From Bacillus pumilus (lineage in GTDB: Bacteria > Bacillota > Bacilli > Bacillales > Bacillaceae): a stretch of 64,000 nucleotides of DNA. Of this stretch, positions 43,163 through 50,815 are shown piece by piece. The stretch lies in assembly GCF_038738535.1 (NCBI RefSeq), contig NZ_CP046128.1, positions 1,116,001-1,180,000 of the forward strand, given 5' to 3'. How positions within the stretch are numbered: the first letter of the stretch is position 1; the number at the start of each line of letters is the position of its first letter. A program made the position numbers and the translations under genes. Under the pieces are notes generated by a model, which saw only the letters and a list, made by a program, of their open reading frames with translations, made no database searches and had not been told where the DNA came from.

Positions 43163-44095
43163 GTGATGAGACATAGAACAATTTTATTCATAACAATTTT
43201 CATAGTGTTACTAGTGACACTTATTTTATTTCTCAGACAAGAAAAAGTCTCTAGTGATAAAGAGTATAATGATGAAATGATGGATTTTACTGGTCCAGGA
43301 ACAGATACCGTTTCATATGGTATGTATGAACCTGAGGGGAAATTGCTTGATACACTAGATATCGGTTTCATTAAAAATAACCAAATTAACAAAGTTCTTT
43401 CCTTCTCACATTACATAGATGCAGATAGAAAGTACACGTTACTCTTACTAGCAAATTTTAAACAAATAGAATTCTCTGCAGATAATCATAAGCCATCTAA
43501 ATCATACACATTTGAGATGACTAAAGATCAGGTGATCGCATTACCAATTAAAGCTAAATTACCGAAAGATGTTGGAGAAATCGCGTTTATTATCGTTCCT
43601 GAGGCAAAGTATCATTTAAAAGACAATGATATAGAAATAGCCACTGGCTTACAAGAAAACTATATTATGCGCTACATTACAAAAAAAGCTTCATCTAATA
43701 AGTTTGGAAGTGAACTTCACCCCACATATAAAACGGATGAATTAACTGGAGAAGAAATTTTCATGGCTTCAGGAAAAATGTCAAATAAGGTTTTATATAC
43801 TTCCAAAAGTCAAATGCCTGTCTATCTCCAATTGTATAATAACGGTAAAGAAAAAATGAATTATGCTTTAGTGGCTTTCTCGGAAAACAATCAACAAAAA
43901 TTTAATGGGAAACATGTGATGTATGTATCTGTAGAGAATGAAAAAACAAATGTTTATAAAATAAAATTGCCAAAAGTTAAAAAGGAAAATAATTTTCAAA
44001 TAATTGCTTTTCCTGCACCTTTTGATAATAGTACTAAATTTGAGGAAGTTAATTTTAGAGGCTATTCTTCAATTAGAACGTTAATTCAACCATAG
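43163..44095 (+). CDS. Membrane-anchored extracellular protein of unknown function
   Basis: This is a 310-residue protein. One N-terminal helix (TILFITIFIVLLVTLILFL) precedes a long extracellular domain with predicted beta-rich, lysine-rich character and no cysteine. It has no lipobox or enzyme motif that I can name. The gene follows the secreted protein by 5 nt and precedes the 43-residue membrane protein by 11 nt, so all three form one operon. It could be an immunity, receptor or processing partner of the secreted product; this is inference from position. Confidence 0.7.
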   Translation: MMRHRTILFITIFIVLLVTLILFLRQEKVSSDKEYNDEMMDFTGPGTDTVSYGMYEPEGKLLDTLDIGFIKNNQINKVLSFSHYIDADRKYTLLLLANFKQIEFSADNHKPSKSYTFEMTKDQVIALPIKAKLPKDVGEIAFIIVPEAKYHLKDNDIEIATGLQENYIMRYITKKASSNKFGSELHPTYKTDELTGEEIFMASGKMSNKVLYTSKSQMPVYLQLYNNGKEKMNYALVAFSENNQQKFNGKHVMYVSVENEKTNVYKIKLPKVKKENNFQIIAFPAPFDNSTKFEEVNFRGYSSIRTLIQP

Positions 44096-44106
44096 GGGGC
44101 AATTTT

Positions 44107-44238
44107 ATGTGGATTATCATTATTTTGTTAATCATATTGATAGGATTTACAGGAAACATTGTGTCGATTTTAAGGAATATAAAACAATCTAATGAAAAAA
44201 TTATAAAATTATTAGAAGAAAATCAGCCACCAAAATAG
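44107..44238 (+). CDS. Tiny membrane protein of the cassette
   Basis: This is a 43-residue protein. An N-terminal helix MWIIIILLIILIGFTGNIV is followed by a charged helical tail (RNIKQSNEKIIKLLEENQ). AGGGGGCAA precedes the ATG, 11 nt after the previous stop. Its size and layout are typical of small immunity or accessory proteins, but there is no recognised family. Confidence 0.65.
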   Translation: MWIIIILLIILIGFTGNIVSILRNIKQSNEKIIKLLEENQPPK

Positions 44239-44377
44239 ATCATCAGTTCATAGTAACAAGCATAGAGCTAAAGTTTTATTACAGCTCAAAGAGAATAACA
44301 AATTAAGTATCAGCTAAAGAAAAGGTTATCTGACAACCTATGTATAGTTACACTACTATTCGTGTATTTTTTACATT

Positions 44378-44402
44378 GCTCCTTTGAAGGAGCTCTTTTT
44401 TA
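44378..44402 (+). terminator. Terminator upstream of the first rap gene
   Basis: GCTCC-TTTGAA-GGAGC is followed by TCTTTTTT. A nearly identical hairpin precedes the second rap gene. Confidence 0.78.
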
Positions 44403-44489
44403 TTTTTTAGTTGGTTTTCGGTGATTTGTAAATTATTGTATGTGATAATAAATGTAATATAAGGGAGTTTAGTGGAAGGGGAATAAGGG

Positions 44490-45608
44490 ATGGAGAAAGT
44501 TCTTTCTTCACATGTAGGTGTGAAAATAAATGAATGGTATAAAATGATTCGGCAATTCAGTGTACCCGATGCAGAGATTTTGAAAGCTGAGGTAGAACAA
44601 AAAATTGAACGGATGGAAGAGGATCAAGATCTGCTCATTTATTATCAATTAATGTGTTTTCGACATCAGCTTATGCTCGATTATATTAAACCTTCAGAAA
44701 AACGATCGCCTTCTGTTTCTGATTTGGTTGATAAAATCGAAAATTCAAATCATCAACTTTCTGGTATGCTGCAATACTATAATGCTTTTTTTAGAGGAAT
44801 GTATGAGTTTAGTAAAAAAGAATACATACAGGCTATCCAATATTATAAGATCGCTGAAAGGCAGCTCGCATTGGTTGTTGATGATATTGAGCAAGCAGAG
44901 TTTCACTTCAAGGTGGCTGAAGCCTACTATATTATGAAACAAACTCATGTTTCTATGCATCATATTATAAAGGCCTTAGACATCTATAAGCAGCATGAAC
45001 AATATAAAGTTCGCCAAATACAAAGCTTGATTGTTATTGCAGGAAATTATGATGATTTCAAGCGATATGACAAGTCATTAGAGCATCTAAATACAGCTTT
45101 TTCTATAGCAGAAGAGCTCGCCGATAATATGTTAATTGCTAAAATTCTATTGAACATAGCGAATACATATGATCGACAACAAAAGTACACTGAAGCAATC
45201 ATACGCTACAGAGAAGTTTTAGACATTATTACACCACGAAGTATTGATATAAAACCAATCACCCTATTTAGTTTAAGTTGGTCGTTGTATAAGTCTAGTC
45301 AACATGATGAAGCCGCTCCACTCGTAGAAGATGGTCTTAAGTGCTCCTTAGAGAGAAATGATTCGTTGTGTTTGATGTTATTTAAAGCTTTAAAAGCGAT
45401 TTATATAGATGGTAATGAGAAAGCAATTCAAGAAGTGCTAGATTATTTTGAGGAAAAGCAACTATATGTCTATGTCGAGGCATTTGCTCAAAGTATAGGA
45501 TTATCTTCTGAAAAAAAGGGGGACTTTGAAAAAGCTGCCGAATATTATAGAAAGGCTCTTAAAGCTCAAAATGATATTCAAAAAGGAGAGTGTCTGTATG
45601 ATTATTAA
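44490..45608 (+). CDS. rap: Rap family response-regulator phosphatase/inhibitor (first)
   Basis: This is a cytoplasmic tetratricopeptide protein of 372 residues that blocks Spo0F phosphotransfer or ComA DNA binding until its Phr peptide binds. The N-terminal three-helix bundle begins MEKVLSSHVGVKINEWYKMI. Several TPR-like repeats follow (for example KYTEAIIRYREVLDII and GDFEKAAEYYRKALKAQ). The 3' end overlaps the phr gene by 11 nt, the standard coupling. Which B. subtilis Rap it corresponds to cannot be told from sequence alone. Confidence 0.92.
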   Translation: MEKVLSSHVGVKINEWYKMIRQFSVPDAEILKAEVEQKIERMEEDQDLLIYYQLMCFRHQLMLDYIKPSEKRSPSVSDLVDKIENSNHQLSGMLQYYNAFFRGMYEFSKKEYIQAIQYYKIAERQLALVVDDIEQAEFHFKVAEAYYIMKQTHVSMHHIIKALDIYKQHEQYKVRQIQSLIVIAGNYDDFKRYDKSLEHLNTAFSIAEELADNMLIAKILLNIANTYDRQQKYTEAIIRYREVLDIITPRSIDIKPITLFSLSWSLYKSSQHDEAAPLVEDGLKCSLERNDSLCLMLFKALKAIYIDGNEKAIQEVLDYFEEKQLYVYVEAFAQSIGLSSEKKGDFEKAAEYYRKALKAQNDIQKGECLYDY

Positions 45609-45774
45609 AAAATTACTAGTCATTGTATCCATTGTATTGTTAAGTGTTTCAACAGCAGAAACTTTGAAAATCATTGGAACAAAATCAATTCGGAATACAA
45701 CAATGGAGGAACAACAAAAATCAAATCGAAACACGACTATGATTGATCGAAATACAACCTCTGAAAACGTATAG
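45598..45774 (+). CDS. phr: Phr precursor with three RNTT pheromone-like repeats
   Basis: This is a 58-residue export-type precursor. A lysine start and hydrophobic core (MIIKKLLVIVSIVLLSVSTA) act as signal. The tail holds IRNTT (31-35), NRNTT (43-47) and DRNTT (50-54). Known Phr pentapeptides such as SRNVT (PhrE) and ARNQT (PhrA) have the same pattern, so each could be a mature signal re-imported by Opp. AAAAGGAG precedes the ATG, which lies inside the end of rap. Confidence 0.85.
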   Translation: MIIKKLLVIVSIVLLSVSTAETLKIIGTKSIRNTTMEEQQKSNRNTTMIDRNTTSENV

Positions 45775-45782
45775 ACAAGATT

Positions 45783-45811
45783 AAAACAGACTTTAATAGT
45801 CTGTTTTTTTA
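45783..45811 (+). terminator. Terminator of the first rap-phr pair
   Basis: AAACAGACT / AGTCTGTTT is followed by T run. Confidence 0.88.
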
Positions 45812-45883
45812 TGAAGTAGAATGAGCAAATGAACAGTTGGTCAATATTATACTTATCTCAATAGATATAGGGAGGCACCCACT

Positions 45884-46714
45884 TTGAAGCCATTTTGGGA
45901 GAAAGAAGAAGAGAGTCCTTTCACGTTAGAAAAGGTAGATGAGGAAAAAATTCGTGAAGCAGAAGGAAGACTTGGCGTCACTTTACCTGATACATATAAA
46001 AAGCTCATTTTAGATTGGAACGGTGGTTTTACAGTTCGTAATGCTTTTCCAACCGAACGGCCAAATTCTTGGGCAGAGGATCATGTTCAATTTGACCATC
46101 TAAGAGGAATCGCAAAAGGTGTTGGAATTATGAACAGTCCTCAGTTAAGTGATGAATTGGATCTGCCTGAGGGACTTATTTTCATCAGCGGGGAAGAAGA
46201 TACATGGATCGCAATGGACTACCGAGAAACGAAGGAACGTCCTCCTATTCACTATTTTGATTTAGAGCTGGAAGTAGATTTTAAGCTGGCAGATACTTTC
46301 GATGATTTTATTGAGAAGTTATATACAGCTGAAGATGCGATGGTCGAAGTAGTAGAGATTGAGGAGGAAGCTTCGGATTTATATGTCTGTAAAGAAGAGC
46401 TTGAACACATATTTGATAGGCAGGACCTTCGTCAGCAGAATCTATTCAAAATGGCACATTATCCGATGGAAGAAACAGAAGAGATCGAATGGTTTTTCAA
46501 TCGTATGAAACAATGCATCCAACAGATAAAAGATCAACATGTTTTGTATGAAGCAGCGACAACGATTCACTCCATCCTTCTGTTAAACCCGGATATGCCA
46601 AGGAATGACCGTATCAATCAAGAGTTGAAAGAAATAGCGGAGTTTCTAGAAAATAGTGGTGAGCCTAATACCGCTTTTTTGGGAGAAGACATTCATCCAG
46701 TGAAAAAACGATAG
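45884..46714 (+). CDS. SUKH (SMI1/KNR4) family protein
   Basis: This is a 276-residue cytoplasmic protein. The N-terminal SUKH domain is seen as EGRLGVTLPDTYKKLILDWNGG and, later, LPEGLIFISGEEDTWIAMDYR. The last 100 residues form a separate acidic/helical region. SUKH proteins are often immunity proteins against toxins delivered by neighbours. No toxin gene is adjacent here, only rap-phr, so the role is open. The start is TTG with GGAGG upstream. Confidence 0.85.
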   Translation: MKPFWEKEEESPFTLEKVDEEKIREAEGRLGVTLPDTYKKLILDWNGGFTVRNAFPTERPNSWAEDHVQFDHLRGIAKGVGIMNSPQLSDELDLPEGLIFISGEEDTWIAMDYRETKERPPIHYFDLELEVDFKLADTFDDFIEKLYTAEDAMVEVVEIEEEASDLYVCKEELEHIFDRQDLRQQNLFKMAHYPMEETEEIEWFFNRMKQCIQQIKDQHVLYEAATTIHSILLLNPDMPRNDRINQELKEIAEFLENSGEPNTAFLGEDIHPVKKR

Positions 46715-46725
46715 TGAAAGAATAA

Positions 46726-46750
46726 AAGCCCCTGAAAAGGGCTTTTAAAA
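46726..46750. terminator. Terminator of the SUKH gene
   Basis: AAAAGCCC-CTGAAAA-GGGCTTTT forms a short symmetric hairpin. Confidence 0.82.
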
Positions 46751-46756
46751 TGTAGT

Positions 46757-47004
46757 TTAAGACCTCTTTTTATTTAAAGTTTTCATGATGAATAATGCTA
46801 TATATGAAGCAATGAATGAGCCTAAAGTGTAAACAACTGACCACCCTAAGAAAGAGCCATTAAAAAGTGTAAATGTCAGGATGAGCAAAAGATAAAGCTC
46901 ACAACTGGCATGAAATAAACCTTTTGTACAAACAATGTGACGATAAAAGAAGCGATGATCGTACTTACTGGAAGCAAGCCGAATACGAATTCTAAATGAG
47001 TCAT
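46757..47004 (-). pseudogene. Frameshifted DUF2651-like membrane protein gene
   Basis: From an ATG at 47004 the frame reads MTHLEFVFGLLPVSTIIAS to PVVSFIF and then stops. Shifted by one base it continues LLILTFTLFNGSFLGWSVVY and IASYIALFIMKTLNKKRS to the stop at 46757. The joined protein would be about 82 residues with three helices, resembling YbeF/DUF2651 small membrane proteins. Total length is not a multiple of three, which confirms the break. Confidence 0.72.
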
Positions 47005-47219
47005 ACCAATTCTCCCTTTAAATGACTTAGCTACATTTGATTTGTTCTAATTGCCTCTCATACACTCAAAATTCATAGTACATCGGGTTTTTGAGTTTAA
47101 TAAATTTATTAGACAAAAGAATCAATAACCATATCATAACATAAGTAAATACATTTATTACATTATATGTAATTCGATGGGAAGTCGGATGATTTTAAAT
47201 CCTTTTTTTTGTAATCTTA

Positions 47220-47248
47220 TTGAAAGTCATATTTAAATAAAGTATAGT
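47220..47248 (+). promoter_or_regulatory. Promoter of the macrolide phosphotransferase leader
   Basis: TTGAAA (47220-47225) and TATAGT (47243-47248) are separated by exactly 17 nt. Transcription would start near 47255, giving a leader of about 340 nt before the gene. Confidence 0.8.
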
Positions 47249-47281
47249 AACTTTATATGACAAAGAGGAGGATGGTTAAAG

Positions 47282-47329
47282 ATGATGCATGCAGGAAGAT
47301 TACGCCAGCAAACTTTGAACAATCAATAA
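47282..47329 (+). CDS. Macrolide-sensing leader peptide with RLR stall motif
   Basis: A 15-codon frame reads MMHAGRLRQQTLNNQ, with GAGGAGG 10 nt upstream. It closely resembles the ErmD/ErmK leader MTHSMRLRFPTLNQ: the pattern M-H-x-x-RLR-x-x-TLN-(x)-Q is shared. Macrolide-bound ribosomes stall at R/K-x-R/K motifs. Its place upstream of a macrolide phosphotransferase makes an induction role very likely. Confidence 0.82.
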   Translation: MMHAGRLRQQTLNNQ

Positions 47330-47346
47330 TTTCATATGTTCAAAGG

Positions 47347-47367
47347 CTCTGTTTTCATCAAACAGAG
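47347..47367 (+). promoter_or_regulatory. Leader hairpin after the stall peptide
   Basis: CTCTGTTT-TCATC-AAACAGAG is a perfect 8-bp stem without a T run. A second hairpin TCAAGTA/TACTTGA lies at 47408-47429. These are candidates for the alternative folds that decide termination. Confidence 0.6.
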
Positions 47368-47428
47368 TAAACGGGGTAGTCTGCACATTTTTAAACATCT
47401 TCAGCGGTCAAGTATGTAACTTTACTTG

Positions 47429-47460
47429 AAGACAGACAGATATCGTTTCTGTCTTTTTTT
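47429..47460 (+). terminator. Leader terminator 1 of the macrolide phosphotransferase gene
   Basis: AAGACAGA (47429-47436) pairs with TCTGTCTT (47448-47455), followed by a T run. It lies between the leader peptide and the gene, as expected for transcriptional attenuation. Confidence 0.8.
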
Positions 47461-47513
47461 GTAATTTTTTATTGATATAAAGAGAGATATGAGTCTAGCC
47501 GTGTTTACTCTAG

Positions 47514-47545
47514 CCACAGATAGCAGCCTATTTGTGGTTTTTTTG
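47514..47545 (+). terminator. Leader terminator 2 of the macrolide phosphotransferase gene
   Basis: CCACAGATAG-CAGC-CTATTTGTGG (one G-U pair) is followed by seven T, 57 nt before the gene start. Confidence 0.82.
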
Positions 47546-47601
47546 ATGATTTTCTTAACGCCTGTTGATCATGAATAAATGAGCAATTGGAGGAAAAGAA
47601 T

Positions 47602-48498
47602 ATGAATAGACTAGATTTAAAGCAATTAGCCAATCATCACGGATTAGAGATTTTAGAGAATACCATCAAAATAAATGAATCAGGTGTTGATTTCCGTGTC
47701 GCACATGTCGAAGATTTACATGGTGATCAATGGATATTAAGAATGCCTCGCAGACCTGAATCAATGAAACATGCCTTACAAGAAAAAAAGACATTAGATC
47801 ACATTAGTAAGCAGGTTCACTTTCAGGTCCCTAAGTGGTCTATTTTTACAGAAAGTCTGATTGCTTATAAACAATTAGAGGGTGTACCGGCGGCTAGTAT
47901 TGATGTGGAACAGCAATCTTATGTGTGGAGTTTTGATCAAACGAATGTACCACAAGCTTATTATGAATCATTAGGAAGCGTTTTAGCGAATGTACATTCC
48001 TTAGATCAACAGCCTTTTAAAACGATCGGAGTGGAGATGCTCAGTGCTCATGAATTAAGAGCATCAATGAAACAGCGAATGGAACGTGTCAAATCGCAAT
48101 ACACCATTAACAGCGGTTTATGGGAGCGCTGGCAAGCATGGCTAGCTAAAGATTCTTTATGGCCGCCTTTCGTGGGGGTGAAGCATGGAGATTTACATCC
48201 TGGCCACATTCTGATTGATGAAAATCAATGTGTTACGGGTGTTATTGATTGGTCTGAAGTGGGGGTTGGTGATGTATCTGCAGACTTTTTGTCGCATCAA
48301 CTTCTCTTTGGGAAAGAAGGATTAACAAAACTTATCCATGCGTATGAAAAAGCAGGCGGGAGAACTTGGTCAAGAATGGATGAACATATAAAAGAGCTTC
48401 TGACTACAAGTGCGATCACTGTGGCCGAGTACGCACAGAGATCAGGATTGAAAGATATGCATGAAACTGCAGCATACATGTTGGCAAACGAAAGATAA
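47602..48498 (+). CDS. mph: Macrolide 2'-phosphotransferase (Mph family)
   Basis: This is an aminoglycoside/macrolide kinase-fold protein of 298 residues that would phosphorylate the desosamine 2'-OH of macrolides. The catalytic loop VKHGDLHPGHILID and the metal site GVIDWSEVGVGDVSADF match Mph enzymes. The N-terminal nucleotide part includes DQWILRMPRR. The ATG at 47602 follows GGAGG; a TTG at 47587 overlaps that site. It resembles B. subtilis YcbJ/Mph(K). The Erm-like leader upstream supports a macrolide role. Confidence 0.88.
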   Translation: MNRLDLKQLANHHGLEILENTIKINESGVDFRVAHVEDLHGDQWILRMPRRPESMKHALQEKKTLDHISKQVHFQVPKWSIFTESLIAYKQLEGVPAASIDVEQQSYVWSFDQTNVPQAYYESLGSVLANVHSLDQQPFKTIGVEMLSAHELRASMKQRMERVKSQYTINSGLWERWQAWLAKDSLWPPFVGVKHGDLHPGHILIDENQCVTGVIDWSEVGVGDVSADFLSHQLLFGKEGLTKLIHAYEKAGGRTWSRMDEHIKELLTTSAITVAEYAQRSGLKDMHETAAYMLANER

Positions 48499-48514
48499 TC
48501 AATCAGAACGTATC

Positions 48515-48545
48515 CAAAAAAAGCCCTGAAAAGGGCTTTTTTTAA
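48515..48545. terminator. Bidirectional terminator between mph and the LysR gene
   Basis: AAAAAAAGCCC-TGAAAA-GGGCTTTTTTT is symmetric. Confidence 0.9.
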
Positions 48546-49417
48546 TCTAATTCATGAAAAAACTGTTTGAGCTGATCAATGAAAACTGATTTGGATTTTC
48601 CCTTTTTATAAATGAACTCGATATTGATGTTGAAATTGATGGATGGATCGATTGAAATTTGTTTTAATGTTCCTTGTTCTACCTCATTTCTAACGCAATG
48701 ATGAGGTAGAAACGATAGCCCCATTCCTTGCAGCACTAAATTTTTTGCGGTTTCCATATGATCAACCTCAATGGAAATGTTCGGTGTGATGTTGTTCTTT
48801 TGAAATAATCGGTGGAGCATCAGCCAATCAAATGACCCATAGTCAAAGAAAATAAAAGGCTGTTCTTCTAGTTCTTTCATATTGATGTTGTCAAGGCTGG
48901 CAAGCGGGTGATGAGTTGGGACGAACAGCCCGATAGGATCACTGAAAATAGGGATCGATTCAATTTGAGGATGTGTTTCAGTCCTGACAATCCCAAAGTC
49001 CACTTGATTGTTGATGACTTTTTGAACAACATCCTTTGAATGTCCTGTTACAATTTTCACTTTCAGGTTTTCGTATTTTTCTTTCAGGGCAGGCAATATG
49101 TTAGGCAATAGATTATTGGAAATAGAGGATGCGCATCCAATCGTCAATTCATAAGGGATCATCGTTTGTTTGAGACTATGCTTTGCTTCTTGATAAGAAT
49201 GGAGGATCTTTTTGGCATGCGGGTAAAACTGTTCACCTTTTTCCGTCAGAGACAGCTTATTTCTCTGCCTATCAAATAATTTCAGGTCTAATTCTTTTTC
49301 TAACGATTGAATACGTGCCGAAACAGAAGGCTGGGTTAAATACAGTGCTTCCGCAGCTTTATTGATACTGCCTAGCTGGCATACATAAATAAACGCTTCT
49401 ATATTCTCAATATTCAT
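48542..49417 (-). CDS. LysR-family transcriptional regulator (with racemase)
   Basis: This is a 291-residue LysR regulator. The winged helix-turn-helix is at residues 1-60 (GSINKAAEALYLTQPSVSARIQSLEKEL), followed by a periplasmic-binding-like effector domain. It lies 23 nt after a racemase gene on the same strand, so the two form an operon, and the racemase product or substrate may be its effector. The exact family member is not recognised. Confidence 0.88.
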   Translation of the reverse strand: MNIENIEAFIYVCQLGSINKAAEALYLTQPSVSARIQSLEKELDLKLFDRQRNKLSLTEKGEQFYPHAKKILHSYQEAKHSLKQTMIPYELTIGCASSISNNLLPNILPALKEKYENLKVKIVTGHSKDVVQKVINNQVDFGIVRTETHPQIESIPIFSDPIGLFVPTHHPLASLDNINMKELEEQPFIFFDYGSFDWLMLHRLFQKNNITPNISIEVDHMETAKNLVLQGMGLSFLPHHCVRNEVEQGTLKQISIDPSINFNINIEFIYKKGKSKSVFIDQLKQFFHELD

Positions 49418-49440
49418 TTTATCCCCTTATGTTGCGTTCT

Positions 49441-50139
49441 TTAAATGTTTAGCTTTTCAAGCTCATACACTAATTTTACAGCTTCTTTCGCCAAAATGAC
49501 AGTAGGGTCAATCATTTTCACATCTTTAGTTGACCTTAGGACTAAGGGGATTTCTGTACAGCCGGCTATGATGGCTTCTGCCCCTTGATTGATTAAAATT
49601 TCTGCAGCTAACGCCAATTCACTTTCGCCTTTACTTAATTTTCCTGCTTTCACCGCATATATCCCATTCATAACGTTTTTCTGAAGATTTTCACTAGGAG
49701 TCATGACGTCAATCTTGTGATGAGCACAAGCCTTTTGATAGAGCTGGGTTTTTAATGTTCCATCAGTACATAGTAAGCCCACAGATGTATAGTGATGTTT
49801 GTTCAGGTAATTTGCGGTTTCTAATGGCATATTCATGATAGGGATATGAGTGGAATGTCGTACGTTTTCTAAAAAGAAGTGAGCGGTATTGCATGCAATG
49901 AGAATAAAGTCCGCTCCTGCACGTTCTAATCTCTTAGCTGATGAAATCATATCATCTGTAGGATCTTCGCCTTTCCCAAATATGGCATTGGTTCTATCAG
50001 GGATTTGAGGATAATTATCAGCAATCACATGGAGATGATCCTGATCTTTTATCGCTGGAGTATGTGAAATGATTTTTTTCATCAGATCTATCGTTGCTAA
50101 AGGACCCATCCCGCCCATAATTCCGATCGTTATAGACAT
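49441..50139 (-). CDS. Aspartate/glutamate racemase family protein (RacX/YgeA-like)
   Basis: This is a cofactor-independent racemase of 232 residues. It starts MSITIGIMGGMGPLATIDLM. The two catalytic cysteines are in LIACNTAHFF and IIAGCTEIPLVL. The start at 50139 was chosen because the conserved beta strand begins there; an in-frame GTG at 50151 is possible. It could make non-canonical D-amino acids. It is first in an operon with a LysR regulator. Confidence 0.88.
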   Translation of the reverse strand: MSITIGIMGGMGPLATIDLMKKIISHTPAIKDQDHLHVIADNYPQIPDRTNAIFGKGEDPTDDMISSAKRLERAGADFILIACNTAHFFLENVRHSTHIPIMNMPLETANYLNKHHYTSVGLLCTDGTLKTQLYQKACAHHKIDVMTPSENLQKNVMNGIYAVKAGKLSKGESELALAAEILINQGAEAIIAGCTEIPLVLRSTKDVKMIDPTVILAKEAVKLVYELEKLNI

Positions 50140-50299
50140 ATACGCCACCACATTTCTTTTTTTTCTATTATAAAAAAAGAAAGCATGGTGATCGTTATAG
50201 AAAAGTTCTATATGTATATAGAAGGTTTATCAAAAGCGTCTTTTAATGGCGCTTAGCGGCCCACTCCGATTGAAGAATCGCATATTGATATTCATCAAT

Positions 50300-50812
50300 T
50301 CAATGTCCTTTTGACATATAATTTTGAAGTAAATGTCCTTCGCGTCTCATCTTTAAACGTTCCAGCACTTGAATAGATTTTTCATTGCGCACATCAGTAA
50401 AGGCAATGATTTTATACTTGTCCAGTGTAGTGAAAATATATTCGATCATTGAACTCAAGGCTTCGTGAATATAGCCCTTTCCTTGAAATTCAGGTGGGAG
50501 AGTAAATCCGATTTCAACGTTTCTGGGCTCACTGGCAAGTGTGTGAATTGCGCAATCTCCTATCAGTTGATTGGATTCAGGTAAGGCAATAGCGTATTGA
50601 AACCATGTCCCCGGTTGATTAGGTTTTTTTTGATGTTAAACAAATGATTCAGCTTCTTCGTACGTATAGTTTTCCCAAGATTGATATGTTGCAATAGAGG
50701 GATTTGCTCGGTACTGATAAAATGCTTCAATATCTTGCAGATCAAATTGACGAATAACTACCGGTTTGTCCTTGTGAATATGCTGTTTGCATTCTTCATG
50801 TTTTACCCTCAT
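50300..50812 (-). pseudogene. GNAT acetyltransferase gene with one nonsense codon
   Basis: The frame from ATG 50812 reads MRVKHEECKQHIHKD, VIRQFDLQDIEAFYQYR and YEEAESFV. It then meets TAA (50636-50638) and continues HQKKPNQPGTWFQYAIALPE, VEIGFTLPPEFQGKGYIHEA and FTDVRNEKSIQVLERLKMRR to a normal stop. The whole is a complete RimJ/RimL-type acetyltransferase of 170 codons with a single internal stop, which probably replaced CAA. It sits 3 nt after the LysR gene on the same strand. Confidence 0.82.
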
Positions 50813-50815
50813 TTT

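Noticed and set aside
45526-45597. Upstream extension of the first phr frame into rap
   Set aside because: The real Phr signal sequence begins at 45598 with a strong ribosome site; the extension is rap sequence in another frame.
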